A stretch of 64,000 nucleotides of DNA. Source: Azospirillum sp. B21. GTDB taxonomy: Bacteria; Pseudomonadota; Alphaproteobacteria; Azospirillales; Azospirillaceae. The first letter of the stretch is position 1. Every line of letters begins with the position of its first letter. Below, piece by piece: positions 48,675-57,564 of this stretch. The stretch is from NCBI RefSeq assembly GCF_008364825.1, contig NZ_VTTO01000005.1, forward strand, positions 224,689 through 288,688, read 5' to 3'. Both the position numbers and the translations under genes were made by a program. The notes below the pieces were generated by a model. The model ran no database searches, was not told the origin of the DNA, and was given only the letters and a program-made list of their open reading frames with translations.

Positions 48675-50164
48675 TGACCAGGCTGCTCGACCCGCCCGCA
48701 GGGACCCACGTATCGGACGGCACGCCCGCCGATCCAAAGCTGCCGATTCCCTGCCGCGTCCTGCTTTTGGAAGACAACGGCATGGACGCGGATCTGGTGC
48801 GCGAGCACCTGCTGATGATCGACGACCATGATTTCGATGTCCAGCGGGTCGATACCCGGCAGTCCTTCATCGCTGCGGTCACGAATGGCGGCCCGTACGA
48901 TCTGATCCTGTCGGACTTCGACCTGCCCGATTTCGACGGCATGTCGGCGCTGGCCATCGCGCGGGAGCGGCTGCCGCGGGTGCCCTTCATCTTCGTGTCC
49001 GGCATGCTTGGCGAAGAGAACGCCATCGAAGCGCTGAAGAAGGGCGCTACCGACTATGTGGTCAAGCTGCGGATGGAGCGCCTGCAGGTCGTGGTGCGCC
49101 GCGCCCTGGTGGAGGCGCGCGACCGCAACGAACTGGCCGATAAACGCCAGGCCCTGGCAGAGAGCGAGGCACGGCTGCGTTTCGCGCTGGAGGCCGGGCG
49201 GCTCGGCTCATGGGAATTGACGCTGGCGGACAACCGGCTGCGCGTGTCCTCGATCTGCGCCGCCAACCTGGGCCTGTCGGATCCGGATGAACTCGCCAGC
49301 TACGACCGGCTGCTGGAGCATGTCCATCCCGAGGACCGCGACTATCAGCAGGCGATGGTTCGGCAGGCGGTGAGCAGCGGTTCTCCACTGGACATGGAGT
49401 ACCGTACCGTCTGGTCCGACGGCAGCGTCCATTGGGTGCAGGTGCGCGGCCGCGCCGTTTACGACCGGGACGGCACGCCGACCGGACTGGCCGGCGTCTC
49501 GCTGAACATCACCGACCGCAAGAAGGCGGAGGAGCGGCAACTCCTGCTGCTGGAAGAGTTGAACCACCGGGTGAAGAACACCCTGGCGATGGTGCAGTCC
49601 ATCGCCAAGCAGACCTTGCGCGCCGCCCCGTCGGTTGAGGCGTTTCCGGATGCCTTCCAGTCCCGTCTGCGCGCGTTGGCACAGGCCCATGACCTGCTGA
49701 CCCGCCGCCAGTGGCAGGGCGCCTCGCTGAGCGAGATCGCCGCTCTGACGCTGGAACCCCATGTCCATGCCGGCCGCGTCAAGGTCGGCGGGCCGCCGGT
49801 CAACCTGACGACCGGGGTCGCGGTGTCCCTGCACCTCGCCTTCCACGAGCTTGCCACCAACGCCGCCAAATATGGCGCCCTGTCCGCGGAGAACGGCCGG
49901 GTGGAACTGGATTGGGAGATCGCGAAGCCGGCCCAGCCGCCGGTCCGCGCCGGCAAGGACGGTCATGCGGGCGCGCTGGTGCTGCGCTGGCGCGAGAGCG
50001 GCGGGCCGCCGGTGGTGATGCCGACCCGCCGCGGCTTCGGCTCCCGACTGATCGAAAGGGGCCTTGCGCATGAGTTGGAGGGCGATGTGGCACTTGCTTT
50101 CGACCCTGCCGGCGTGCGATGCCGGCTGGTGATCCCCTTGTCGTCGCGAGTGAGCCCGCAGTGA
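48674..50164 (+). CDS. REC-PAS-HWE histidine kinase
   Basis: This 496-residue protein has a receiver (about 26-145; D81 in LILSDFDLPDFDG), a linker helix, a PAS domain (about 165-285) and an HWE-family kinase. Phosphoacceptor His is H298 (ELNHRVKNTLAMVQ), the His of the HWE name lies in AFHELATNAAKYGAL, and the W-x-E in LRWRESGG. The receiver probably takes signal from the phytochrome, while the kinase talks to the next gene. HWE kinases often control the general stress response in alphaproteobacteria. Confidence 0.93.
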   Translation: MTRLLDPPAGTHVSDGTPADPKLPIPCRVLLLEDNGMDADLVREHLLMIDDHDFDVQRVDTRQSFIAAVTNGGPYDLILSDFDLPDFDGMSALAIARERLPRVPFIFVSGMLGEENAIEALKKGATDYVVKLRMERLQVVVRRALVEARDRNELADKRQALAESEARLRFALEAGRLGSWELTLADNRLRVSSICAANLGLSDPDELASYDRLLEHVHPEDRDYQQAMVRQAVSSGSPLDMEYRTVWSDGSVHWVQVRGRAVYDRDGTPTGLAGVSLNITDRKKAEERQLLLLEELNHRVKNTLAMVQSIAKQTLRAAPSVEAFPDAFQSRLRALAQAHDLLTRRQWQGASLSEIAALTLEPHVHAGRVKVGGPPVNLTTGVAVSLHLAFHELATNAAKYGALSAENGRVELDWEIAKPAQPPVRAGKDGHAGALVLRWRESGGPPVVMPTRRGFGSRLIERGLAHELEGDVALAFDPAGVRCRLVIPLSSRVSPQ

Positions 50165-50529
50165 CCGACGCGAACATTTCCGACCTGACCGTTCTGATCG
50201 TCGAAGACGAGCCGCTGATCGCCATGAGCCTGGAGGACGCCCTGCTCGACCAGGGCGTAACCTGCCTCGGCCCGGCCGGCTCGGTGGCGGCGGCGCTGGA
50301 GATGATCGAGGCGGGCGGCTTCGACATCGCCCTGCTCGACGTCAACCTCCGCGGCGAGCGGGTGGATGCGGTGGCCGACCGATTGGCCGTCGCCGGCATC
50401 CCCTTCATCTTCACCACCGGTCATGGGGCGGAGGGGCTGCCCGACGCCCACCGTGCGCGTCCGGTGATCGGCAAACCCTTCCGCGACCTGGACATCACCG
50501 ACGCGCTGGCCCGTCACCGTCCGCGCTGA
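50161..50529 (+). CDS. Single-domain response regulator, HWE-partner type
   Basis: This 122-residue receiver has E15-D16, phosphoacceptor D60 (IALLDVNLRGE), Thr pair in FTTGHG and Lys in VIGKPF. The DVNL-type motif is usual for receivers paired with HWE kinases. Its GTG start overlaps the kinase stop (GTGA), so the two are coupled. No output domain is present. Confidence 0.9.
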   Translation: MTDANISDLTVLIVEDEPLIAMSLEDALLDQGVTCLGPAGSVAAALEMIEAGGFDIALLDVNLRGERVDAVADRLAVAGIPFIFTTGHGAEGLPDAHRARPVIGKPFRDLDITDALARHRPR

Positions 50530-50558
50530 CTGCATCCCGTCAGGGTCATTCCAGGGGT

Positions 50559-50586
50559 CCGCCGGCAGGGGATGACCTGCCGGCGG
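50559..50586. terminator. Perfect 11-bp hairpin between convergent genes
   Basis: CCGCCGGCAGG (50559-50569) pairs perfectly with CCTGCCGGCGG (50576-50586) across a 6-base loop and is followed by GCTTTCCGTT. It lies between the response-regulator stop and the convergent copper-chaperone stop. Confidence 0.75.
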
Positions 50587-50594
50587 GCTTTCCG

Positions 50595-51113
50595 TTACTG
50601 CTTCTGGGGCTGCCCATGCGCGGCGCCGACCGCCGCACCCATGTGGTTATGGCCGTGGTCGGAGCCGCTCTGGCCGGCGGCCTCGACGGCGAGTTCGACC
50701 TCGACGCTGCCGGCCTTCTCGAAGCTCAGGGTCAACGGTACGCGCTCGCCCTTCACGAGCGGCTTTTTGAGGCCGAGCAGCATGACGTGCAGCCCGCCCG
50801 GCGCCAGCTTCACCGATTCACCGGGTGCGATGGCAATGAAGGGCACTTCACGCATCTTCATCACGCCATCCTCGTTCAAATGGGTGTGCAGCTCCGCCTT
50901 TTCGGCGGCGGGGGTGGAGGCGGCGACCAGACGGTCTTCCGCCGTGCCGGTGTTGGTCAGCGACAGATAGGCACCGCCGTTGGGCGCCGACGGCGCGGTG
51001 GCACGGGCCCAGGGATGGCCGATGTCGATCGGACCGGCCTTATAGCTGTGGGCCAGGGCGGCACCAGCGCCGAACAGAGCGAGAGCGGTGGCGATGCCGA
51101 AAATGCGCTTCAT
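50595..51113 (-). CDS. PCu(A)C-type periplasmic copper chaperone
   Basis: This 172-residue protein has a signal peptide ending near AALAHSYK and the PCu(A)C copper site: His in AELHTHLNEDG, Met in VMKMREVP and the late H-x-M in GLHVMLLG. The C-terminal tail is His-rich (SDHGHNHMG). It should carry copper to cytochrome oxidase CuA. GGAG lies about ten bases before the ATG at 51113. It is transcribed with the upstream DUF2946 gene. Confidence 0.92.
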   Translation of the reverse strand: MKRIFGIATALALFGAGAALAHSYKAGPIDIGHPWARATAPSAPNGGAYLSLTNTGTAEDRLVAASTPAAEKAELHTHLNEDGVMKMREVPFIAIAPGESVKLAPGGLHVMLLGLKKPLVKGERVPLTLSFEKAGSVEVELAVEAAGQSGSDHGHNHMGAAVGAAHGQPQKQ

Positions 51114-51234
51114 TGACTTCTTCTCCTGAAGACGGATGTGGGCATGGCATGCGGCCGGCACGGATCCCACCGGGATCGGGGCACGCGATGCGCAGCGAAT
51201 TGAATGGCTGAATAGGAAGGTCAGGCGTGCGAGA

Positions 51235-51699
51235 TCACGCGTGAGACGGGGGCCCACGGGCCTGGAGCGTCGACAGGAACCAGCCTGCGGCGATGCGCTC
51301 GCCCGGCAGCAGGCGGGTGTCGCTGGCGACGGCCATGGCCGGCTCGACCGTCAGGGGCGGCGGCGGCAAGGCAAGCCCGGCGATCAGCGGGCAGAGCGGG
51401 CAATGGCCGCTGCCGAAGGGTGTCGGGTCGGAGGTGCCGCCGTGGCCGTCATCGGCGGCATGATCCTCGCCGGTCAAGGCGATGCCGTAATTCGCCGGTC
51501 CGAATTCCGCAGGATCGACGTCGATCGTCGCGAAGCCGCCGGCCGAACAGATCTGCAGGGACGTCGTCTCTCCGGTCCCGGCAGCGGCGATCGCGACCGG
51601 CAACCAGCCCCAGGCGATGACCTGCAGCAACAACGCGGCCATCCCGGCCAACAGGCCGAGCCTCCGCACCTGCCGCACTGTCCACCGACCGAACGCCAT
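51235..51699 (-). CDS. DUF2946-like membrane or periplasmic protein
   Basis: This protein of about 154 residues has an N-terminal hydrophobic helix (LLAGMAALLLQVIAWGWLP) and the cysteine motif HCPLCPLIAG near residue 110, typical of DUF2946. The family is often found beside copper genes, as here beside the PCu(A)C gene 121 bases downstream. The Cys pair may bind copper; this is inference. The start at 51699 is chosen over the 51753 frame because it puts the basic residues next to the helix. Confidence 0.75.
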   Translation of the reverse strand: MAFGRWTVRQVRRLGLLAGMAALLLQVIAWGWLPVAIAAAGTGETTSLQICSAGGFATIDVDPAEFGPANYGIALTGEDHAADDGHGGTSDPTPFGSGHCPLCPLIAGLALPPPPLTVEPAMAVASDTRLLPGERIAAGWFLSTLQARGPPSHA

Positions 51700-51807
51700 C
51701 CGGCTCCGCCGTCTTTCAACACCGCCGGACCGAACCGGCACCGGAGGCACCATAGCGCACCCGGACGGACCGGACGAGGGGGCAAATGCACCGGAAACCG
51801 GCAGGGC

Positions 51808-52530
51808 TCACGCCAGCAGGCGGAAGGCCGGTTCCGGACGGGACAGCAGGTCGCGGCGCAACGCTTCGATGGTGGCATCGTCACGGGCGGCGCGAGGGAT
51901 GGGCACCGGCACCTCGGCCACCACCCGCCCCGGCGACGGCGCCAGCAGCAGCAGCCGGTCGGCGAGCGCCAGCGCCTCGCGCAGATTGTGCGTCACCAGC
52001 AGGACGGTGGTCGGCCGCCGGTCCAGCAATTCCGCCAGCAGAGCGCGCAGCCGGAGCGCCGTCGGCTCGTCCAGTGAAACGAAGGGCTCGTCCATCAGCA
52101 ACAGGTCCGGTTCCACCACGAAGGCGCGGGCCAGCGCCACCCGCCGCGCCATGCCCAGCGACAGCTGTGTCGGGAAGCGGTCGGCGAAGGGGGTCAGTTC
52201 CAGCGCGTCGAGCATGGCGCCGACCGCCGGCCCCCTGCGCTGCGCCTTGGGCAGGACCAGCGCCAGATTCTGCCGCACGGTGCGCCAGGGCAGCAGCCGC
52301 GGTTCCTGGAACACATAGCCCAGCCGGGCCGGTTCGCCATCGGGGCGCGTGCCGATGCCGACCTCCCCCTCGAAGGCGCGGTCCAGCCCGGCGACGATAC
52401 CGAGCGCCGTCGTCTTGCCGCAGCCGCTGGGGCCGACCAGGGCCACGACCTCCCCCGCCGAGGCGGACAGCGACAGGCCGCGCACGGCCTCCACCGCGCC
52501 GAAGCGCTTGGAGCGGATCTCAAGCTTCAG
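51808..52530 (-). CDS. ABC importer ATPase, SsuB/TauB-like, with probable CTG start
   Basis: This protein of about 240 residues has Walker A GPSGCGKTT (about 36-44), Q-loop YVFQEPRLLPWRTV, a signature reduced to LSLGMARRVALARA, Walker B LLLMDEPFVSLD and switch His in THNLREAL. The only start that gives a normal N-terminus (LKLEIRSKRFGAVEAV) is CTG at 52530, overlapping the permease stop by eleven bases. No ATG, GTG or TTG lies near. It powers uptake with the next two proteins. Confidence 0.85.
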   Translation of the reverse strand: MKLEIRSKRFGAVEAVRGLSLSASAGEVVALVGPSGCGKTTALGIVAGLDRAFEGEVGIGTRPDGEPARLGYVFQEPRLLPWRTVRQNLALVLPKAQRRGPAVGAMLDALELTPFADRFPTQLSLGMARRVALARAFVVEPDLLLMDEPFVSLDEPTALRLRALLAELLDRRPTTVLLVTHNLREALALADRLLLLAPSPGRVVAEVPVPIPRAARDDATIEALRRDLLSRPEPAFRLLA

Positions 52531-53275
52531 CGGGCAAGCGCCGCCAGCGCTGGAAGCGCCGCTCGACCGGTTGGAGGACGCCGTATTCCAAAAGCTGGAC
52601 CACGGCCACGAACGCGACGGTGTAAGCCAGGATTCCTGCGACATCGAACGTCTGGAAAAGGAGGTTGATCTGGAATCCGACACCGTCGCTGCGGCCCAGC
52701 AGTTCGACCACCAGCACGATCTTCCAGATCAGCGCCAGTCCCGACCGCGCGGCAGCGGCGATGGTGGGGGTGAGTTGCGGCAGCAGCACATGGCGCAGCC
52801 GGTCGGCGGGCGACATGCGATAGACATGGGCCATGTCGATCAGCCCCTCGTCGATTGCGCGGGCGCCGGCCCGCACCAGGACGACCGTGTTGGGGATCTT
52901 GTTGACGGCCACCGCACCGATGGCCGCGGCCTCGGTCAGGCCGAACCAGACATAGGCCAGCACGATCACCACCAGCGCCGGCAGATTCAAAAAGAAGACC
53001 AGCCACGGCCCGAACAGCCGGTCGATGAAGAGGGAGCGGCCCATCGCCACCCCCAGCCCGGTGCCGATGGACATGGCGAGCGCGAAGGCGCCCAACACCC
53101 GCAGCAGCGTGGCGCCGAGATGGTGGAACAGCGCCCCGCTCTCCGCCTCGCGCAGCAGGGATTGGGCGACCGGCAGAGGCCCCGGCAGCAGGCGTCCGCC
53201 GACCAGCATCGCCGCCGCCTGCCAGCAGGCCAGCAGCAGCAGGATCGACAGCAGCGGCATCAGGGCGCGGCGCAC
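52520..53275 (-). CDS. ABC importer permease, SsuC/TauC-like
   Basis: This 251-residue protein has about six helices and the EAA-type loop (MSPADRLRHVLLPQLTPTI, about 154-172). GLALIWKIVLVVELLG and the late VQLLEYGVLQPVERRFQRW are typical of the sulfonate/nitrate/taurine group. Start is GTG at 53275, three bases after the binding-protein stop; an ATG at 53260 is also possible. Confidence 0.9.
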   Translation of the reverse strand: MRRALMPLLSILLLLACWQAAAMLVGGRLLPGPLPVAQSLLREAESGALFHHLGATLLRVLGAFALAMSIGTGLGVAMGRSLFIDRLFGPWLVFFLNLPALVVIVLAYVWFGLTEAAAIGAVAVNKIPNTVVLVRAGARAIDEGLIDMAHVYRMSPADRLRHVLLPQLTPTIAAAARSGLALIWKIVLVVELLGRSDGVGFQINLLFQTFDVAGILAYTVAFVAVVQLLEYGVLQPVERRFQRWRRLPAEA

Positions 53276-53278
53276 CGG

Positions 53279-54274
53279 CTATGCCCCGCCGGTCCAGAAG
53301 GTGCCGGGCGCGATCGTCGACGCGTCGCCGACGAGTTCCCGCCCGCCGAGCCGGGCCAGCAGCGAATAGAGCTGTGCGGCGCCGGCCTGCTCCTCCGCGG
53401 TCCAGCGGCGGGGGATGCCCTCGCGGTAGCGGTCGCGCAGGGTGCGGAAGGTGGCGTCGTCCTCCGCCTGCATCAGCGGGGCCAGCCGCTCCCAGGCCGC
53501 GTCCGATTGCGCCAGCAGGGCCTTCGCCTTGCCGGTGGCTGCCTGGAATCCGGCAAGCGCGGCCGGGTTGGCGCGCGCCCACTCCTCGCGGAAGACATAG
53601 CCGATGGACGGGATGTCCGCCGGCTGGCCCAATGCAGTCAGCATTTCCGACACCGTGACCAGCACGCGCATGCCCCGCGCCTCCAGCCGGGCGGCGAAGG
53701 GCCAGTAGGTCAGCACGGCATCGAGGTCGCCGTCGGCAACCTTGCTGTTCAGCAGCGGAGGCGCGCCGAAGAAGGGCTGGGCGTCGCTGTCGAGCGCAAG
53801 GCCGTGCCGGTCGCCGGCCAGCGCCTTCAGCAAGAGCCAGCTCTTGTCCAGCGGGCTGCCGGCGACGCCGATGCGCTTGCCGCGCAGGTCGGCGATCCCG
53901 GCAATCGCGGAACCGGCCGGCACCACCAGCGCGCCGACGGCGGTGGAATAGGGGATGAAGGACAGCGCCTCCCCCTTCGTCCGCATCCGCGACACCCACA
54001 GCCAGTCGGAGACGATGACCTCCACCCCGCCCGCCTGCAGCGCGACCTGCGTGGCCGGATTGCCGGCCAGTTCCACCAGCCGCAAGTCGATCCCCGCCTG
54101 CTCGTCGAAGCGGTTGGCGCGGACGGTGTCGAGTTCCCAACTGACCGTTCCGAACTTCAGCACCCCGGCGCGGACCACCGGCCGCTCGGCGGCGAATCCG
54201 GGTCGGAGCGCGGCCGACGCAGCAAGCGCGCCGGCGGCCAGCAGCGTCGCCCGTCTCGTACAGCCTGCCGACAT
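53279..54274 (-). CDS. ABC importer substrate-binding protein, NMT1/SsuA-like
   Basis: This 331-residue exported protein has a leader starting MSAGCTRRATLL and ending near GFAAERP. Binding-protein features include FGTVSWELDTVRAN (about 41-54), VALQAGGVEVIVSDWLWVS and GVAGSPLDKSWLLL. The ligand could be a sulfonate, nitrate-like ion or thiamine precursor; its position next to the quinoprotein locus may be coincidental or may reflect a metal or cofactor need. It starts the leftward three-gene transporter operon. Confidence 0.87.
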   Translation of the reverse strand: MSAGCTRRATLLAAGALAASAALRPGFAAERPVVRAGVLKFGTVSWELDTVRANRFDEQAGIDLRLVELAGNPATQVALQAGGVEVIVSDWLWVSRMRTKGEALSFIPYSTAVGALVVPAGSAIAGIADLRGKRIGVAGSPLDKSWLLLKALAGDRHGLALDSDAQPFFGAPPLLNSKVADGDLDAVLTYWPFAARLEARGMRVLVTVSEMLTALGQPADIPSIGYVFREEWARANPAALAGFQAATGKAKALLAQSDAAWERLAPLMQAEDDATFRTLRDRYREGIPRRWTAEEQAGAAQLYSLLARLGGRELVGDASTIAPGTFWTGGA

Positions 54275-54410
54275 GGTCCGGTCCCCGGCGTCTGGTTGAA
54301 CCCTCAGTCTAGGGGCATTGCAGATGGTTCGTATATTCAACGATAGGAGGATGGGGCGGACTATGCGGAGGTGCCGGCCTTCGCCTCCCCCGCTCCGCCC
54401 CGCAGCACCG

Positions 54411-54890
54411 TCACTGGTCGTAGGTTCCCGCCCCGACGATGTAGTTGCCGTCGCGGGTGACGTAGGAATGCTTGTGCTCGACCTTGTTGCTCTGGCGGTT
54501 CAGCCAGACATAGTCGATGACGGCGCTCGGCTTGTCCTTGGTCTCGGTGATCATCGCTTGAACGATGGGCTTGCCTTCGGCGTCCTTCAGGTCGGCGGCC
54601 TCGGAACCGGCAAGGCGCGGGTTGGCACCGGAGGCCACGTAACGGCCGTTGGTGTCGAAGACGAAGACATACAGCTCGCCACGGCGGAAGCTGCCCTTCG
54701 GGTCCTGGAACGCCTTGGTGGCTTCCTCCGGTCCCTTGGCCTTCAGATAGGCGACGGCGTCGGCGACCAGCGACTTGGCCTGTTCGGGGCTGGCGCGGTC
54801 GGCGGCGAAGGACGTGGCGGCCGGTGCGGTCAGCAGGGCCGCGGTGATGGCGACCAAGGAAGCGGTTCTGCGAATGGTTCTGCGAATCAT
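54411..54890 (-). CDS. Exported single-Cache-domain protein
   Basis: This 159-residue protein has a signal peptide (MIRRTIRRTASLVAITAALL, cut near SFAADRA) and one Cache_2-like domain: AFQDPKGSFRRGELYVFVFD (about 61-80), TNGRYVASGANPRLAGS, and a late DGNYIVGAGTY. No membrane anchor or signalling domain follows, so it is a free periplasmic binding module. Its gene lies directly downstream of the cytochrome c gene on the same strand and may belong to the alcohol-oxidation operon. Confidence 0.83.
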   Translation of the reverse strand: MIRRTIRRTASLVAITAALLTAPAATSFAADRASPEQAKSLVADAVAYLKAKGPEEATKAFQDPKGSFRRGELYVFVFDTNGRYVASGANPRLAGSEAADLKDAEGKPIVQAMITETKDKPSAVIDYVWLNRQSNKVEHKHSYVTRDGNYIVGAGTYDQ

Positions 54891-54956
54891 GGATGACCAC
54901 CTTCAGGGAAGTAAAACGGGATCGGGAACCGGCGCTTGGTGACCGGTGGCGGGGGA

Positions 54957-55385
54957 TCACTCCTCGTGCACGGTTTCCAGCCAGGAGCGGATCGACCACA
55001 GCGCCTCCTGCCCCAGCGCCTCGCCGAAGGCCGGCATGTAGGTGACGCCGTTGCGGATGGATCCGTTGATCACACGCTCCTTGAACCACTCGTCGCCGGC
55101 ATCGCCCTTCTCCAGATAGCGCAGGTCGGGGGCGATGCCGCCGGACACCGCACCCAGACCATGACAGCGCGCGCAATTCTGGTTGAAGGCGGAGGAGCCG
55201 ATCTCGATGGCGCGCTGGTTGCTGCGGTATGGGTTGCTGTCGCGCCACTTGTCGCCCAGCTTCTCCAACCCGGTGGTATCGACCGCCTGCGGCACGACAT
55301 CGCCATGGACGTAGACAAGGCCGGGGAGCGCCACGGCACCGATCAGACCAACAGCGGCTGCAATTCGAAGAATCCGTGCATTCAT
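54957..55385 (-). CDS. Cytochrome c-550, PedF-like
   Basis: This 142-residue periplasmic cytochrome has an N-terminal leader (about 1-27), haem motif C71-x-x-C74-H75 (CARCHG) and probable axial Met M117 in TYMPAFGEAL. PedF/ExaB-like cytochromes take electrons from PQQ alcohol dehydrogenases. The dehydrogenase gene lies just upstream on the same strand, with a terminator between, so this gene needs its own promoter; the AATAATTGGACT site at 55467 is well placed. Confidence 0.9.
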   Translation of the reverse strand: MNARILRIAAAVGLIGAVALPGLVYVHGDVVPQAVDTTGLEKLGDKWRDSNPYRSNQRAIEIGSSAFNQNCARCHGLGAVSGGIAPDLRYLEKGDAGDEWFKERVINGSIRNGVTYMPAFGEALGQEALWSIRSWLETVHEE

Positions 55386-55466
55386 GGGTAAGACGTTCCC
55401 TCTGTTTCTCGCCGCCCTGCGGCTTCTGCTTCGCATGAGCGGACGTTATCAGCAGTGGGGCAGGCA

Positions 55467-55478
55467 AATAATTGGACT
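55467..55478 (-). promoter_or_regulatory. Shared 12-base motif upstream of the cytochrome c gene
   Basis: AATAATTGGACT (plus-strand reading) lies 82 bases upstream of the cytochrome c start. The identical 12-mer, in the same orientation, lies 66 bases upstream of another quinoprotein-locus gene at 60309-60320. It is a candidate activator site. Confidence 0.55.
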
Positions 55479-55539
55479 ATGGTAGGACACAGCAGAACAG
55501 GGAGATAATTCAACTGGACGACTTCTCAAAATGGAAACA

Positions 55540-55565
55540 AGCGGACCGGATTGCTCCGGTCCGCT
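55540..55565 (-). terminator. Terminator after the alcohol dehydrogenase gene
   Basis: AGCGGACCGGA (55540-55550) and TCCGGTCCGCT (55555-55565) form a perfect 11-bp stem with a 4-base loop. On the minus strand it is followed by TGTTTCCATTTTG, a T-rich tail, so it fits an intrinsic terminator for the dehydrogenase transcript. Confidence 0.85.
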
Positions 55566-55589
55566 CCTTCCCTTCCAGTCCTGGACCAA

Positions 55590-57356
55590 TCAGGCCTTGG
55601 GCAGCTTGAAGACCCAGAGCGAGCCGCCCTGGTTGATGTCCTTCACCAGCTTGGCGACGTCGCCGCCCCACAGCGGCACGGCGCCGCCCCAGCCGGAGAC
55701 GACGGCGACATACTGCTCGCCATCCATCTTCCAGGTGACCGGGCTGCCGACCACGCCGGAGCCGGTCTGGAACTTCCAGACCTCCTGACCCGACTTGGCG
55801 TCGAAGGCCTTCAGGAAGCCTTCCGGCGTGCCGGTGAAGACGAGGTTGCCGGCGGTGGTCAGGACGCCGCCCCACAGCGGGGCCGGGTTCTTGTATTCCC
55901 AAACGATCTTGCCGGTCTTCGGATCGACCGCGCGCAGCGCGCCGATGTAATCGTCATAGAGCGGCTTGATGGTGAAGCCGGCGCCGAGATAGGCCGCACC
56001 CTTCTTGTAGGTGATCGGCTCGTTCCAGATGTCCATGCCCCACTCGTTGGCCGGGACATAGAACAGATCGGTCTGCGGGTTGTAGGCCATCGGCATCCAG
56101 TTCTTGGCACCCAGGAAGGCGGGGGCCGCGAAGACCGACTTGCCCTTGGCATCGCCGCTGCCCTCGGTCGGGGCGCCCGGACGGTTTTCGTCGACGTAGA
56201 TCGGACGGCCGGTCTCGATGTCGATACCCTTGGCCCAAGTGATCTTGGTGACGAAAGGCGTGGCGTTGATCAGTTTGCCGGTGTTGCGGTCGATGACGTA
56301 GAAGAAGCCGTTGCGGTCGGCCTTGCCGCCGGCCTTGATCACCTTGCCGTCCTTCTTCAGGTCGAAGGACACGAATTCGTTCACACCGTCGAAGTCCCAG
56401 CCGTCATGCGGCGTGGTCTGGTAGTGCCACTTGATCTCGCCATTGTCCGGATTGATGGCGAGCGTGGAGGAGGTGTAGAGGTTGTCGCCGGGGCGCAGGT
56501 GCGAATTCCACGGCGCCGGGTTGCCGGTGCCGAAGAACAGGCTCTTGGTCTCCGGATCGTAGGTGCCGCCCAGCCAGGTGGCGCCGCCGCCGGTCTTGTA
56601 CATGTCGCCCGGCCAGCTGGCGTTGGTCTTGCCGGTGACGGTCGACTCCTTGCCGTTCAGCGTCCCCATGTTGCCTTCGATGGTCGGGCGCTGCCAGACC
56701 AGCTCGCCCGTCTCGGCATCGCGGGCCTCGACCATGCCGATCACGCCGAACTCGCCGCCGGAATTGCCGGTGATGATCTTGCCGTCGACGATCATCGGGG
56801 CGGCGGTGTTGGAATAGCCTTCCTTGTAGTCCTGCAGCTTCTTGTTCCAGACGACCTTGCCGGTCTCGCGGTTCAGCGCGACGAGGCGGGCGTCCAGCGT
56901 GGCGAAATAGATCTTGTCCTTGTAGATCGCCGCACCGCGGTTCACCACGTCGCAGCAGGGCATGATGCCGTCGGGCAGGCGGTGGTTGTATTCCCACTTC
57001 TTCTGGCCGGTGCGGGCATCGACCGCATAGAGGCGGGAGTAGGAGCCGGTGACGTAGATGGTGCCGTCATAGATGATGGGCTGGGCTTCCTGTCCGCGCT
57101 GCTTCTCGCCGCCGAAGGAGAAGGACCAGACCGGGACCAGCTTCTTGACGGTGTCGGCGTTCAGGTCGGTCAGCGGGCTGAAGCGCTGGGCCTGCGGACC
57201 CATGCCATAGGTCAGGACCGCTTCGGTGTTGGTGGCGCTCTTCAGCAGATCCTCGTTGGAGGGGCCACTGGAGGGGGCGTCTGCGGCGAGAACGCCGGTG
57301 GCGCTGAACGCGGTCAGCGAGGCTGCCAGGGCGAGACTTGTAACCAGACGCTTCAT
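55590..57356 (-). CDS. PQQ-dependent alcohol dehydrogenase, lanthanide type (PedH/XoxF-like)
   Basis: This 588-residue periplasmic beta-propeller enzyme has a signal peptide ending near VLAADAP, the vicinal disulfide C134-C135 (IMPCCDVV), metal ligands E202 (GGEFGV) and N279 (GTGNPAPWN), and catalytic D321. Two residues later, WDFDG places D323 where calcium enzymes have Ala or Ser; this extra Asp is the accepted mark of lanthanide use in XoxF and PedH. It oxidises primary alcohols and passes electrons to cytochrome c. GGGAGG precedes the ATG. Confidence 0.94.
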   Translation of the reverse strand: MKRLVTSLALAASLTAFSATGVLAADAPSSGPSNEDLLKSATNTEAVLTYGMGPQAQRFSPLTDLNADTVKKLVPVWSFSFGGEKQRGQEAQPIIYDGTIYVTGSYSRLYAVDARTGQKKWEYNHRLPDGIMPCCDVVNRGAAIYKDKIYFATLDARLVALNRETGKVVWNKKLQDYKEGYSNTAAPMIVDGKIITGNSGGEFGVIGMVEARDAETGELVWQRPTIEGNMGTLNGKESTVTGKTNASWPGDMYKTGGGATWLGGTYDPETKSLFFGTGNPAPWNSHLRPGDNLYTSSTLAINPDNGEIKWHYQTTPHDGWDFDGVNEFVSFDLKKDGKVIKAGGKADRNGFFYVIDRNTGKLINATPFVTKITWAKGIDIETGRPIYVDENRPGAPTEGSGDAKGKSVFAAPAFLGAKNWMPMAYNPQTDLFYVPANEWGMDIWNEPITYKKGAAYLGAGFTIKPLYDDYIGALRAVDPKTGKIVWEYKNPAPLWGGVLTTAGNLVFTGTPEGFLKAFDAKSGQEVWKFQTGSGVVGSPVTWKMDGEQYVAVVSGWGGAVPLWGGDVAKLVKDINQGGSLWVFKLPKA

Positions 57357-57564
57357 GTGCGGTTGCCTCCCAATACTGATGATGACGGCACCGCCCGGGC
57401 AAGGTCCGACCGTTGCCGCAGGACGGGCGGGTCCGGCGGTGCTGGGCGGGATCGGGGCGGCAATCAGGATGTTGGCGGCCGCAAGGGCCGCGTCGCTTCA
57501 CGATATCGGCAGTGTAGACGGATGATCGGTCGGGTAAATTGTCGGATAGTAGCAGGCGCAAGCG

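Noticed and set aside
52520..54274. Idea that the SsuABC-like importer is part of the lanthanide system
   Set aside because: It is close to the quinoprotein genes, but its proteins are ordinary sulfonate/nitrate-type subunits and the PedCBA1A2-like set already fills that role; no sequence evidence links it.
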